A DNA stretch of 64,000 nucleotides from NCBI GenBank assembly GCA_037074765.1, contig JBAMDO010000066.1, forward strand, positions 124,001 to 188,000, written 5' to 3'. Shown here piece by piece: positions 51,270 to 63,220 of this stretch (position 1 is its first letter; every line of letters begins with the position of its first letter). This DNA comes from Mansonella perstans (taxonomy: Eukaryota; Nematoda; Chromadorea; Rhabditida; Onchocercidae). Position numbers and translations under genes: made by a program. Below the pieces are notes generated by a model. The model had not been told where the DNA came from. It ran no database searches and was given only the letters and a program-made list of their open reading frames with translations.

Positions 51270-54200
51270 ATGCACAAAATTCAATCGTTGATATATGTCT
51301 TGATCGTGGTCATAGTGCTAATGAAAGCGCTAGTGGATGAAATTAAAGCAGAATCGATGTTCACTGCTTCGGAGATTGAAGATACACCTGGTGAGCGATT
51401 TCTTTATCATTGTTCTTTCATTCATTATCAAAACGTTTGGCTATCAAATCGGTCATTGAAGGCAGTAAGAATTAATGTTTTAAGAAAATTTTCTATGGAA
51501 AAGTTATTTCCAGAGTTTTTCATGTCAACTTTAGCGTTAGTTTGAATACAGTTTTAATGATAACAAAAGCTTCCCATTGATTCAGGCGTGAATTTTAACA
51601 AAACAATTTCATCACTTATTGTTATAAAAATTTTTTATTGAAAAAGGAATTTTAAATTAAACAGTTGCAAAATAACAATAATGAAGAGGACGAGAATTGT
51701 TATCAATTTAAATGACAGAGTTTGATCGTCTGGGAGTTTTTCCTCAGCTGAGTGCTGATTAATACAATAACTAAGCTTTTAAGTTCTTAATTTTATAGTT
51801 CAATAGTGTTTTTATTCATCTGTTGTTTGTTCCTTACGATGTATCATTTGTTTATCATTGCTCTTTCATCAATCATCCAAACTTTGATCATCAAATCGGC
51901 ATTGAAGGCAATAAAAATTAATTGTATTAAGGGAAAATTTTAATGAAAAATTTTGTCCAGGGTTTTTCATGTCGCTTTCACGTACTAATTTCGTTTTTTT
52001 ATTGCCGTTTGGATTTTTGAAATTTTTTCTTTCACAAAGTGTCATTTCTGATAGATTCATGAACTATGAAATATTTTTGATTGTCATGGTTTAGAATTTC
52101 TGATTCCTTAGTCATAGGCGGGTATAAATTGAAATTACAAGTTGTGTCGTGAATCTACCAATTAACTATAAAATAAACGTGAGCGATTAAAGATATCTTC
52201 TGTTTTTTTTATTCCTAAAATCAAAACTAATTTCGGAAAGATTTTACAACAGAAATTTTTTTCCATTTTAGTCACATTTTTTTACACAATTCTCTTTTTT
52301 ATTATTAATTTCAACAAATTGTCTTTTAGATTTCATTAATTAATTTTCAGGTCCACTGGATTGTTCATTTGGCAAATTGATTGCTTTAATTGGTCACAAC
52401 GATTTTTCCATTCTCGGAATGCATCAAAATTGTGCGATATTTTACATCCTGGGTGATAATATGAAATCTGACAGCAATATCGATCTATCAGTAATTCAGG
52501 GCTCATTGGGTCGATGTCAATCGGCACAGCCGTTATTTTATAAGCATAATGACGGTATCTTTTTAATAAATTTTTAATTTCGGACATTTACGTTCTAAAA
52601 CTTGTAACATCGCATTGCATCGTTATCTTTATTTCTGAGATCGCTGATGAATTATAAGTGAATTGTATATGTCGTACATTTTTCTTCCGAGATTTAGCAC
52701 CTTAAACCATTTGGTAAGCAGAACTTATTAGTCTTTTAAAAAAGAAATTATAAAGTTAAGCTTTCGAAAGTTGCAAGATATAATAAATGTTAATCTATCA
52801 ATTTGTCTAATTAATTTAACATGTTGAAATAGGAGAGGAGTGAATTTCAGAGTATCAAATACTGGTCACTCAAAAAATGAGTATCTATACTGGTCAGTGT
52901 ATATGGCAAAATCGTTCGAATCTCTACCTCGGTTGTTTGTTTGATCGGAAACTGTGGAAAAAACAGTCGATTAAGCCATCCATAAGTGATGATTTGGAAA
53001 TAATCGATCATATTACCGATGTAGACAGCAGCATGCTCCACGTTTTTTACACAGATGGTAACTACACAATTTTATTTATAATAATTGGTCCAAAATCTTT
53101 TCCAACGCTTTTCAGGAATTTATTAGATCATTTTTGCAGTTACAGAGTCTTTGCAAAGTTGATAAACCCAGAAGATGCATGTATCAGAACTTTATAGTCC
53201 ATTGCTCAGAACTTATCTTTAGTTCGTAACAATCAAGAAGATCAAATTCGCCTCATTCACAATGAGCTGAGTTGCTCTGTCATGCTAAAATAATGTAGAA
53301 GGAAGAAGATTCTCAAGCAGTGAGAATATTTCTTGTATAAGGAAGTTGATTGATTACTTTGCAGCTTTATCTTTGAAAAGGAACGAGTCCTTAAAACATC
53401 CAATTTATTTGCGAAACCTTTCGTTCAATTTTATTTTAGTGATTAATTAAATCAACTAGTGACCAATAAAATGACCAATCAATGGAAAAACGAACAATTA
53501 CAGCCACTTTATCACATATTCCTTTCTGTTATAAACATCAGAGCAAAACTGAAATTGAATTTAGGCTATCACGAGGAACTGAATGAATGAATGAAACAAT
53601 TTTCAGAAAATGAGGTTTTCTATGATTCAACGTACAATATTTCATCAGAGAAATTTATTAAGCAAAGAGCTCTGCAGCAGAAGAATTTAAGGAAATTATC
53701 CTATGATTCGGATCGTCAGGTAACTTCTCATGTAAACTTTCTGTCATTTAAATGAATCATTTAAACGGTTTAAAGATAGACGTAGTTATTTCTCGAATTT
53801 ATTAAATCTACAAATTTTTCTAAAAAAGCTTCTGTTATAAGCTTATAAAAAAGCTTGCAAAAGCTCTCTTTGTTTTCGAACAATCTTTTTTAACAGCGCA
53901 TGAACTTTTGAATAGCAGTAAAAAATCTTTTCAGTTATTGTATATGCTCACAAATGAAATGCTTTATCAGAAAGTAAAAAGCAATTCCGGTATTTTTGTC
54001 TTTGAACCAACTTACGCCAAAGTAAACAACTTTAGCCGTGGCAGCTATTCAACTTTCTCCTTCAGCAACTCTTATTATGTTATTAAAAAGGTAACTATTT
54101 CGATGTTTATTGGCAGAGATTTATTTCTGATAGCATATATTTTTGAAGTTTTCTTTAATTAAACTGTAAATCATTGATAACAGCTTTGAAACTTTCGGTT

Positions 54201-54637
54201 CCTCATGTTTAAAGTCCGAGCTGTCCCGCATTTCTCTTACATGCATCCGTATTCTTGTGCATCAAGAATTTTCATTCAGGAAGCAAAACATTTGCATCTG
54301 AGACATATTTTCATTTTTTTCGAAATATTTTTTGCAATACAAATATTTTCAGACTTTAGGTGATGGTCGTGTAACGTATTATGCAGGAAAGGAAGGTACT
54401 CCTGATCAAGTGTGCATTGCGGAGGTACTACCGGATGAAACGTTCTACATGTCTTTATTCGTAGGCGCAAATAGTAAATCAGTTCATGAACGGATTCGGA
54501 ACCAACTTGCTCCGAAACCTTCACCAACTGAACCCGATATGCAAACGACTTCAGCGCCCAAGACAGCTGCTAGACCTTCATTTCAAGCCATTTCACTCAT
54601 TCTCTTCATATTGTTCTCATATGTTATGTCCAGGTGA
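51270..54637 (+). CDS. Unrecognised secreted or surface-anchored protein
   Basis: Six exons: 51270-51390, 52351-52554, 52851-53057, 53607-53719, 53935-54090 and 54353-54637. They give 361 residues with unbroken phase and strong TTTTCAG acceptors. The N-terminus is a signal peptide (basic MHK, then IYVLIVVIVLMKAL). The ectodomain has about six cysteines spread as pairs (LDCSFGK/QNCAIFY, GRCQ/GQCIW, GCLF/VCIA) and N-glycosylation sites such as NRS and NIS. Near the C-terminus a Pro/Thr/Ser/Ala stalk (APKPSPTEPDMQTTSAPKTA) precedes a hydrophobic end (ISLILFILFSYVMS) with almost nothing after it, as in GPI-anchored proteins. I do not recognise the family; repeated blocks ending in CIW, CLF or CIA hint at a beta-rich domain. 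A donor-like AGGTGA overlaps the stop codon, so a further exon is possible. Confidence 0.75.
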
Positions 54638-57289
54638 AATATTCAATGAAGCATATGACAATTTTATTAATTCTGCTCGTGAAATTCCAAAATTGAAATT
54701 GAGTTCTCATCCAAAACATTAAAAATGGAGTGTTTGTAAAAATTTTTTCAAATTTAATTCGAAATCCTTCCAATTTTTGCAACAAATTCTAGCGCAGCAT
54801 TATCGATTCTTTGATCTTCGCTTGCCAATTTAAAAAAAATCCTACGACTTCTCCAGAGTTTAACCTATTTTCCATCTGAAATCAAATATAATAATTCTAT
54901 ATTGCGTTTATTCTGGAACTCATGCTTCTGTCTCAGGAACTTACCATTGATATTCGGAATCATCGGTATTCTTGAACTAAACAACCTAATAAATGCTAAG
55001 AAATGGCGTACGCTTTCTCTAAAATATTTTTTATTTGGTAAATTTTGTTTATAGCTGTGCTCCAGTTTATTTTTCCTTTTTTTCTTGCATGCTTGAAAGA
55101 GTTGATGGAAAAGTTGAATTATGTTTCTCAATTGTAAAAATCCTTCTCATTGAGCAGTTATTATTGACTTGTGGGACTTCAAAATTGAGATAAAAACTTA
55201 TTAGGTATCTCCTAAAACTTTTGTGAAATAAGCTGAAAAAAGGCGCAAAAATATCGTTCCGACAAGATCATAGAAGCTAATCATTTGAAAAACTGAACAA
55301 CAATTTCGTTCCATATTTAATTAACTTTTCGAAAATTAATTTGTCTAAAAGCTGCTACAAGAAATGACATTTTCGAAAATTTAAGATTTATTTGAATTAT
55401 GGATAATTGGTTGATGGATTAAACTATACTGGAAAAAAATGGGAATGAAGCCGCATTCGATAATTTACATTAGTTTTATAGCATTATTCAAATTCACTTA
55501 CTTTCTGTATGAAATAATTCCGATTTATTTTTTAAACCATGTTTGTGGTTTGTTCATTTTGATCCAGTATTCAAATTCCTTTGTTTATTTGTATCATCTT
55601 TCACTCCTTACATTTGTAAGTTAAATTCCAAAACTAAGGAATTATGAGAAATGAGTCGAAATGATTTCAAACTTAATAGAATGCAATAAAATGATGAAAC
55701 AACTATTCAGTGGAAGCGAGTTTAAAAATTAAAATTAAACCTAAAAGAGATTTTAATTAAACAATGGATTATTTAAATGAGGCCTATACAATTCTAGAAT
55801 TTTTTTTGAATCAAAAATTCGGATACATGTTTCTACCATTTTCCTTTAGCCTCTAAATTTGATCTGATTAATGTTTTGAATTTTCAGCTATAAAATTTTC
55901 GCAGAAATTAAAATTTTCCGGGTCTTTTTCCTTATTTTCATGATGTTTTACAATAAGTCATAAAAACTTCTTTGCAGAACTTGAGAAAATATCTGGAAAT
56001 TGCGTTTCTGGTGATCTGGTGATGCCATTGCACCTTTCTTTTTTTTGCGATTTAGTGCGAAAGTAATTATATTGCAGAAGGTTATGCTTATTGAACAATT
56101 TTGAAAACGATTTTTTAAAAAATTTCTACTGCATGTATTTCTCGTAACATTTATGCCAATGTTCCTTCTGTTTACGAAATTCTTTTTGTAAAAACCAATA
56201 TTGGATTAAATTTCAAGACATTATGGAACATTTCTTTAAACTTCCTTTCCGTAGCCTTTATAAACTGCAGCCTTTGTAAGACGCTTGGATGTACTAAAGG
56301 ATTTTAATTTATCCAATTTTTTTATTGTTATAGAAATTAAATTCTAATAAAACGTGGAACTGCTGAATCGTCAAACCGTTTAAGCCTAACAGCTCATTCA
56401 GCAATAAATTAATACCCTATAGATTAATACTACTATCGTTGATACTGGGTAGCATCCTGTTAGATACTAAATGCTAGACACTAAATGCTTATTATAGCTA
56501 ATAAGCATTTAGTGTCTACCAGCTATTACTGCAAATATCTTGCCTACTAATTAATGATAAGGAAAACAAGTAAAAAGCAATCCCTACTAAAACCAATTCC
56601 ATCAAGAATGCATTATTGTTTCTGCAGAAATGCTGCAAAATACACTGACATTTCCAAATATTTTCGTCAGTTTGAAAGTTTGGAAAGAAGTTGCATAATT
56701 AGTCAAGTCAATAGTGATTCATTCCAAAGACAAAAACATGGCATTTTGAATTATTGAAATATAATATCATAAATTCAGAATACTACAACTGTTTCAATCA
56801 ATCGGAAAAATGGGATGATAGATTAATGAAGTAAGGAAACAGAAATACTGGAAGGAACTGATGCGACATTCAAAGCGAGGATCTTGATAAGAACGCTTTC
56901 ATCTCTTTTCTTTTTCTAGCAAACAATCCTTCAATCAATATTCCAAAAAATAATTAAATATCTCAGTTATCTCTCCTGTCCCGAATTCAGCAAACTTCGA
57001 TGCACACATTTTGCGCGGCACATTTTTTATCAAATATTTATTAAATTTGTTAGTATTGTATTGCCATATCTCCCATATTATATTATTCATATTTATTATA
57101 TTGAAGTTTCAATCAATTTTAATCGTTCATAAAGCAAAGGTTATATGGCACATATTACACAGAATAAAATAACAGAAAAATATATAAAATATATTCGTAA
57201 CTAAAGTTCACATATTCAATCATAATTACTAAAATTAATTATTTCCGAGATGCTTACCATCGAATTTTAGTAGTTAACTACTGCACATA
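54638..57289. other. Intergenic, no supported gene
   Basis: AT-rich, with the hairpin at 56475 listed separately. A few 60-90 codon open frames are present without splice structure or recognisable domains. Confidence 0.4.
56475..56518. repeat. Perfect 20-bp inverted repeat (hairpin)
   Basis: The left arm TAGACACTAAATGCTTATTA (56475-56494) and its exact reverse complement (56499-56518) flank the 4-nt loop TAGC. A partial copy of the left arm (TAGATACTAAATGC) lies just upstream. It could be a hairpin in RNA or DNA, or the scar of an inverted duplication. Confidence 0.92.
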
Positions 57290-57994
57290 TGGGATGAGTA
57301 TGGAAACGAAATTTTGCTTCTGTAGAATTCGTCAGCAAAAAACACTCGCGAGAAAGTTCACTTAGGATCTTAGTTTGATCCTTTAATCACCTCGGATGGA
57401 ATAAGCTACCACTGGTGCAATATCGGATGTGAATGCCGTTTTCTTCTTCCAGATCTACGTTGATCTTTGCAATATCATGCTGAAAAAGACTGTTTGTGCA
57501 AGAATACAGCGCTGTTTCACACCAAAAATTGCTTGAAGATTGCATCTGAATATCTGATTTAATCTCGTTGACCCTAATGTAACAAGATCCAACAAAATTC
57601 TATTTGTTCTAAGATCTGCTACAAACTTTTTCTGCTCAAAATGTCAAAATCTTTATTTTGTTTCCTACACTTCTCTTGTAATTGCCTAAGAATAAATACC
57701 ATATCAGAGGTATCCTATTAGCTCTGAAGCCACATTAAAAGTTTCTCAACAGTAAAGATGATTAATCTGTCCACAAATATTCTTGTTTTTCCAATGATGG
57801 AAAGCAGAGTTATACAGTCGGTAGTCTAATTTGTCGCCTTTTTTCTTATATTGGACAATGATGATTGCACCACGGAAATCTGATAGCAATTTGCATTGTT
57901 TCCAACAATATACAACAAGCTCATGAAATTTGCATGGAGTTTTTGTCTCTATGCTTTCAGACTTCAGGTCCCATCAATCCCAGCTACCTTGCCT
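57290..57994 (-). mobile_element. Decayed non-LTR (LINE-type) retrotransposon reverse transcriptase
   Basis: Read on the minus strand across several frames, the segment gives ordered reverse-transcriptase motifs. They are AGIDG (about 57970-57993), DFRGAIII followed by YKKKGDKLD (about 57830-57880), a LLSIIGKT-like block, a SDMVFILRQLQEKC block, and GVKQRCILAQTVFFSMIL (about 57475-57527), which corresponds to the family's GVKQGCVLAPTLF. A FFADE (about 57329-57343) stands where the catalytic (F/Y)ADD is expected. Several stops and frameshifts separate these pieces and the second catalytic Asp is changed, so it is dead. No endonuclease domain, 3' tail or target-site duplication was found. Confidence 0.72.
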
Positions 57995-58271
57995 TATCCT
58001 TATCACCGGTTGCTTTGCTCTTCGATTTTTTGAATTTTGGTGGATTCTTTGACTATGAAGGAAATCTTTAACATATATAGAATAGTAGATGATAAGCCAA
58101 TTTTTCTCATGACTTACCGTATGTTTCTGCAAACTTCGTTTTGTTGGAAATTTCCTTTGCGTATTTTGCAAGCGAATGGTTTCTAGCAAGTATGAGTTCT
58201 CAGATGGTATTCCGTATTGCTTTTCTGGGAAAGATTTCTGTTACACATCGGACAACCGTAAGCCAAGAAGG

Positions 58272-58417
58272 AAGTTTGGAACAAAAAGGTACGAAGAAAA
58301 GGCAGTGTAATGTATGCCAAAAGAAAGTGACAGATATGAAATGCCATATGAGAGCTCATACCGGTGAGAGGCCGTACGATTTTCGACACGCAACAAAAAT
58401 TTTCCTCGATTAGATCA
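58272..58417 (+). pseudogene. Inverted copy of the zinc-finger pair (plus strand)
   Basis: This plus-strand segment is an imperfect inverted copy of 58521-58667. It translates as one intact-looking finger, QCNVCQKKVTDMKCHMRAHT, followed by the linker GERPY. A second finger sits in another frame as NKNFPRLDHVKIHIRTH, with both cysteines lost. It ends in a stop. The arms are about 146 bp, separated by about 103 bp that include short CATATATGAGTC-like repeats. Confidence 0.65.
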
Positions 58418-58520
58418 TGTGAAAATCCATATAAGAACTCATATATGAGTCCATATTAGTCCATACATGAGTCCATATGACCCATATATAAGTCCTTGTG
58501 ATATTTCATATAATTTTTAA

Positions 58521-58667
58521 AATGATTTACCGAGAAAAATTTTTGTTGCATGTCGGACAAAATGTATGGCTTCTTACCGGCATAAGCTCTCATTTAGTGT
58601 TTCATATTTGTCAATTCCTTTTAACACACATCACACTGCCTTTTCTTCGTACCTTTTTATTCAACTT
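58521..58667 (-). repeat. Second arm of the zinc-finger inverted repeat
   Basis: This is the reverse complement of 58272-58417 with scattered substitutions; by eye about four in five bases agree. This arm has more stops than the plus-strand arm. Confidence 0.7.
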
Positions 58668-59550
58668 GCTTTTCTTGATAGTGATATTAGTTCTCTATTC
58701 ACTATTGGCAGTGATGAGCTAAGTGGTCTAATTCGTTCCAAGCCTGATGGTGTAATCTGTTCTTCACTCTCTTTTGGCACTGATAAATCCAACGGCTCTG
58801 TCTGTTCCAGTTGTGTTTCCTCAAATGATAGAAATTATCAGTCTCGTACTCTGTCAAAATTTTGAAATTTTCGGAATATCGCAATGCTATATTATATTAT
58901 ATTAACATTAAATGAACTTACAGTGGTTAGAATATTGCCAAGTTGGAGGAAGAAGAAGAAATAGATGAAATGCATATCGATGACAGCAATTTCTCTACCA
59001 ATTCTAAAAAAAAAAAAAATATTCAAATTTAACAGTTTTTAACAATTTTTTTTTTCAAATTTTTAACAATTTTCATTTTTTCAAATTTAACAATTTTATG
59101 TTAAATTTGAAATTTGAAAATCCATTCTATATAATGAAAACATCCATCCATTCTATATAATGAATGGATGAAAATTACTTAACGGGGAAATTTTAATGAT
59201 TTTTAAATCCATTAACACTAAAAGAATAAACATCTTTTGCTAATAAATAGTGCGTCCATTCGAATCATAATGATGACAAATTTCCCTACCAAAGATACTG
59301 ATGAATACGGGTACTAGTGCAAAGCAAAGTTTACTTAACACATCGAATGTATAAAAAGGAAAATAAAATGAATAGTACTTCTCGAAATATATTGACATTG
59401 AAATTAATCATTTCATCATTCCATTTTGTAAAATAAATGAAATAAAACTACAAAGCGAAATTGTGGAAGAGTAAATTGACGAAATGACAATACAATTACT
59501 CTTATTTTGGTTACCAATGATTAGTTAGGACGCATGGACAAATACTTTCT

Positions 59551-59866
59551 GGTAATCTACATGACAATACAGTCTTTTAATAAGGCATATATAACAATGC
59601 TGAAAGGATTATGGAATTGAAATTTAGTTTAGTTACTATTTAATCCTTTCAGATCAAAGTTTGATGCTACTATTTCATCCTTTATTCTAACAATTCTTTT
59701 CAACTGCTCTATCACTTTATGGCAATTTACATGACAATACAATCTATTGATAATGTATGTATAAAAATGATGAAAGAATTGTGGAATAGTGTTACTATTT
59801 AATTTTTTGTAGATCAAAGTTTGATGCTACTATTTCATCTTTTATTCTAATAATTTTTTTCAACAC
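59551..59866. repeat. Direct duplication, about 170-bp unit x 2
   Basis: The segment starting GGTAATCTACATGACAATAC at 59551 recurs, diverged, from 59721 (GGCAATTTACATGACAATAC). Both copies share the later block GATCAAAGTTTGATGCTACT. Small indels shorten the second copy. Confidence 0.8.
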
Positions 59867-60857
59867 CTATATTTTCCTGTAATAAATGATTGATGAAAAT
59901 ATTTGTTGAACAATTTTATTTCATTTCACTTCAATTCTTCAACATTTTTGAAATTGAGCAATATCAGGATAAAATAAAATCACACTCATAAAACGATCTT
60001 GCTTTACTCAAGCTTATTTTCCAAATTTTCTGTGTGTTTTTGGATTAAATTAGTCGAAATTATGATTAAATTAATGAATTTGAAGTGATATGAAAAGCAA
60101 TTCAAAATTGTTGAAAATGCAAAGAACAATTCACTGCTCAGAATGCTTTACTATTAATTCAAAAAATTATTTCTTTTTTTTTTTTTGAACATTCTAGTTT
60201 CAAAGATTGCATAGTATGCAACCCTATTATACATAGCTAAGTGGATAATTAAACGTTTCGAGATTATTTTCTTTTGAATAACTTTACTTACATTATTCTT
60301 TGTCACATATTTCTGTCGGGAAAATTATCAACAAGATTAGCTTAGATCAAATGATTTTGTAATACGATTATTTAGATTTTTCTAACAATTTTACGCTTTC
60401 TGGACTTAAGATAAAAATCACATAAATAAGGCTACATTTTTGATTAATACATGGATAGGCCTGAAAGAAATACAGTGTAAAATAACAGGCATAAGAATCG
60501 ATTAGCTCTATATGACATGTCATATTGTTAATGAAATTTTTGATTTAAATTAGTAAAATTTATCAAAATATACAGCGAAATGATGAAAATCTTACGAATA
60601 GTGAAATGACGAAAATCTTAATGAATAAATTATTTAATATCATGCTACAATTCATTAATTTATCACATTTTCACACTTAACAAGAAAATAATTTTTTCTT
60701 ACGCATAGTTAAACTTTTTCAACTTTATATTAACTTCTCTCATTTGGATTCCATCTTTTACTATCCTTTCTCAATTTGAACAATCTATAAAAATATTTAA
60801 ATAAATCAAAAATCTATCATAATTTGAATCCAAATGATTGTAACTGATGATAGGATG

Positions 60858-60950
60858 GAAGACATCCATCATAGAAGGACATCCATCGTAGAAGGACATC
60901 CATCGTAGAAGGACATCCATCATAGAAGGACATTCATCATGGAAGATGTC
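60858..60950. repeat. 17-bp minisatellite, about five units
   Basis: Units of GAAGGACATCCATCRTA run at 60858-60873 (one base short), 60874-60890, 60891-60907, 60908-60924 and 60925-60941, followed by a partial unit to 60950. Confidence 0.93.
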
Positions 60951-61233
60951 TTATCCTTTGAAACTAAGAATTATTTTGCCTTACTATGCATCAAAAATAA
61001 TTCCTTTAATATTTATCAATTAAAGCACAATTTGAACATTTTCATTTAAAATGTTAAACTACGATTAGAATCTTCCAAATGAACTTTATTTTTTATATTT
61101 GTTCAATTACTCATTATTGATTTTTCTCTAATTCTATTGATTAATGTTAATAATTTTAGCAAAAGATTAAAGTAAAACGAAAAAATTTCAACACTGAAAA
61201 AAAAAAACTATTATTAAAAACAAAAATAAACTC

Positions 61234-61274
61234 ATCAACTATCAATTTAATTAATAATTAAATTGATAGTTGAT
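61234..61274. repeat. Perfect 19-bp hairpin
   Basis: The left arm ATCAACTATCAATTTAATT (61234-61252) is followed by AAT and its exact reverse complement to 61274. It is AT-rich and could extrude as a cruciform or fold in RNA. Confidence 0.9.
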
Positions 61275-61384
61275 TTATTGTAAAAATAAATCAGAATTCT
61301 AACCAATGATTCACTGTAAAGTTTATATCAATGATATTCACCAAACAGTGTAGTGGTGGATTCAAGCATAGTTATAACCAATTC

Positions 61385-61615
61385 TGATTGGTATGTATGT
61401 ATATGTATTGTGTATCTGATTTTAGTATGCATGTATATTTATTGTATGTCTCATTGGTATGTAGTATGCACGTATATCTAATGTATGTCTAATTTTAGTA
61501 TGCACATATATCTAATGTATGTATATTTAATGTATTTCCGATTTTAATATGTATGTCTATCTAATGCACGTATCTCTCTCTCTGTATGTGTGTATGTGTA
61601 TGCACGTTAGCACCA
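61385..61615. repeat. Degenerate TATG/CTAATGTATG simple repeat
   Basis: Repeated words TAGTATGCACGTATATCTAA and TGTATGT recur with a loose period of about 40-50 bp. A CTCTCTCTCT run and TGTGTGTATGTGTATG end the block. Confidence 0.75.
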
Positions 61616-61906
61616 CTGCCAATACTATTTCAGGACAAGATATAGTGAAAATGAGAATACATATTTGTTGAATATGAATTATTTTATTGTTAGCATTAGC
61701 ACATAGATATGTCTTATTTTTGTAATATGTGGAAATAATTCAATGAGTCATCGAATTAATCAATTGGCTGATAAGACTGAAAAAGCAAATAAAACTTGCA
61801 TTTTACTTGACAATAACATTGATATGAAATATTTATTTGAAGGCATAATAATTTTGATAAACTATTTTTAATAAAAATGAATCATTTAGTTAATCAAATC
61901 ATCAAT

Positions 61907-62690
61907 GATGAGTAATTTTTAATTATTCAATAATTTTCTTTCTTTTTTTTCCCTTCAATTACTTTCAAGATAAAATTTATTGCAACATAAATTTTATTGA
62001 ATTAAAAATGATCGATTAAAGTTAATTAAAACAATTTATCGATTCTTCGATTATTTAGTAAACTAATAACATAGCATGGCTACTTTTTACAAAACAATGG
62101 AGGTTGTTTTTGTACTAAATTATCTCAAATGTGACCTTTTAATTAAAAAAATTATTTTCTGAATTCACATTAATTTTTTTAAAATGATTCCAACAAAGTT
62201 AAAAAAAAGAAGGCAAATGATTGCTTGTTACAATCATAAATGACTGCTTGTTGTTCTTGAAATTGATGAAAACTATTCGAACTAAATTCGCTGAAGGGTG
62301 ATAAATCAAGAAGTATTACCACTATCCTTCATCCTCATTATTATCACTTATTACTGTCAACATTAGCATTATCAATTAATTTAGACGATTTAATTTTGGA
62401 TGAAAAATTTATGAAACAAACTTATCCCTAATATTCTAAATTAATTTTAAAAGCATGTAACACTCATAGAAATTATCAAATTAAACAAGAAAAGTGATTA
62501 ACAGAAAGATTGAACGATGACATGCAAAATATTTTAACAGTACTTAATTATTAAAATTCTCGGGAAAATTTGAATTACTGAATGATTGCAACCAAGAAAG
62601 ATACTTTTAGCCTAAATTAAACAGGAAGAGAAGGGAAAACTATGAGTGAAATCACGCGACTAAACATTTTCGTTGATTATTTGAATTATG
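61907..62690 (+). repeat. Left arm of a large inverted repeat
   Basis: About 784 bp that reappear as reverse complement at 63221-64000. Matching landmarks include GAAGAGAAGGGAAAACTATG (left, about 62624) and AACATAGCATGGCTACTTTT (left, about 62069). By eye more than nine in ten bases agree. There is no coding sequence in the arm. The element may extend further, because the window ends inside the other arm. Confidence 0.93.
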
Positions 62691-63220
62691 GTGAAAGGGA
62701 TGGGAAAGGCATCGAAATATGCGAGGAGGACAATTGTGCCATTGTTATAACTTTTCCAGACAGTAAACAGAAAATATGCTAAAAGTTTTGTAAAAATTTT
62801 CATGCTAACCAATTTTATTCAATTCAACACATATTTTGTCTGTATTATTTTTTAATGGCAAAATTAATAAATGGCTAAATATTGGCAGTAAAATTTTTTT
62901 AAACTTTATTCTTTGTCAAATTTCAATAATTTTATTTTAACATAAAATTTTTCAACAATCGAACAGATAGAAATTTTTTCTTCTTGTTTAATAATTTTTT
63001 GATTTAAAATAAGCTTGAAATTTTCGGCATAAATCAAAACATTGTTAATAGAGAGGAAGAGAAAAACACAGAGATAGAAAGAGTGAAAAAATCAAAGAAA
63101 GAAATATGAAATAACCACTAACTGAAAATATCGATTTTACTTCACTAATCGTCGTATTTTCCCTTTTTATCGGGCCAAATTGTCCCCGTACCTCTCTCAC
63201 CGTTGTCAACCATCATTTCC
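62691..63220. other. Spacer of the large inverted repeat
   Basis: About 530 bp of unique AT-rich sequence between the arms, with a small AGAGA-rich patch near 63050-63090. No open frame, RNA gene or transposase-like sequence was seen. Confidence 0.6.

Larger units (their letters stand above)
58128..58822 (-). pseudogene. C2H2 zinc-finger transcription factor remnant with a PLDLS motif
   Basis: Minus-strand pieces in order. An open frame at 58661-58822 carries EPLDLSVPKESEE; PLDLS (58781-58795) is the type of motif that recruits CtBP corepressors. A finger pair at 58521-58650 is interrupted by stops and a frameshift, with QCDVC and, in another frame, FCPTCNKNFSR still legible. A third finger at about 58189-58251 reads GCPMCNRNLSQ, then EYHLRTHT. 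A fourth at 58130-58185 keeps KPFACKI and, after a frameshift, KFPTKRSLQKH. A stop sits in the HTGEKP linker between fingers three and four. Broken fingers on both strands indicate a dead gene rearranged by inversion. A live paralogue presumably exists elsewhere; its identity cannot be set from these fragments. Confidence 0.6.
58885..61906. other. Repeat-bearing intergenic DNA
   Basis: AT-rich non-coding sequence with runs of TTTAACAATTTT near 59030-59110, the tandem repeats at 59551, 60858 and 61385, and a hairpin at 61234. No gene was recognised. Confidence 0.45.

Noticed and set aside
57865..58071. Plus-strand open frame across the reverse transcriptase end
   Set aside because: The antisense reading gives ordered reverse-transcriptase motifs; the plus frame has no recognisable domain.
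60858..60950. Possible CRISPR-like array
   Set aside because: Units are contiguous 17-mers with no spacers, in a nematode nuclear context; it is a plain minisatellite.
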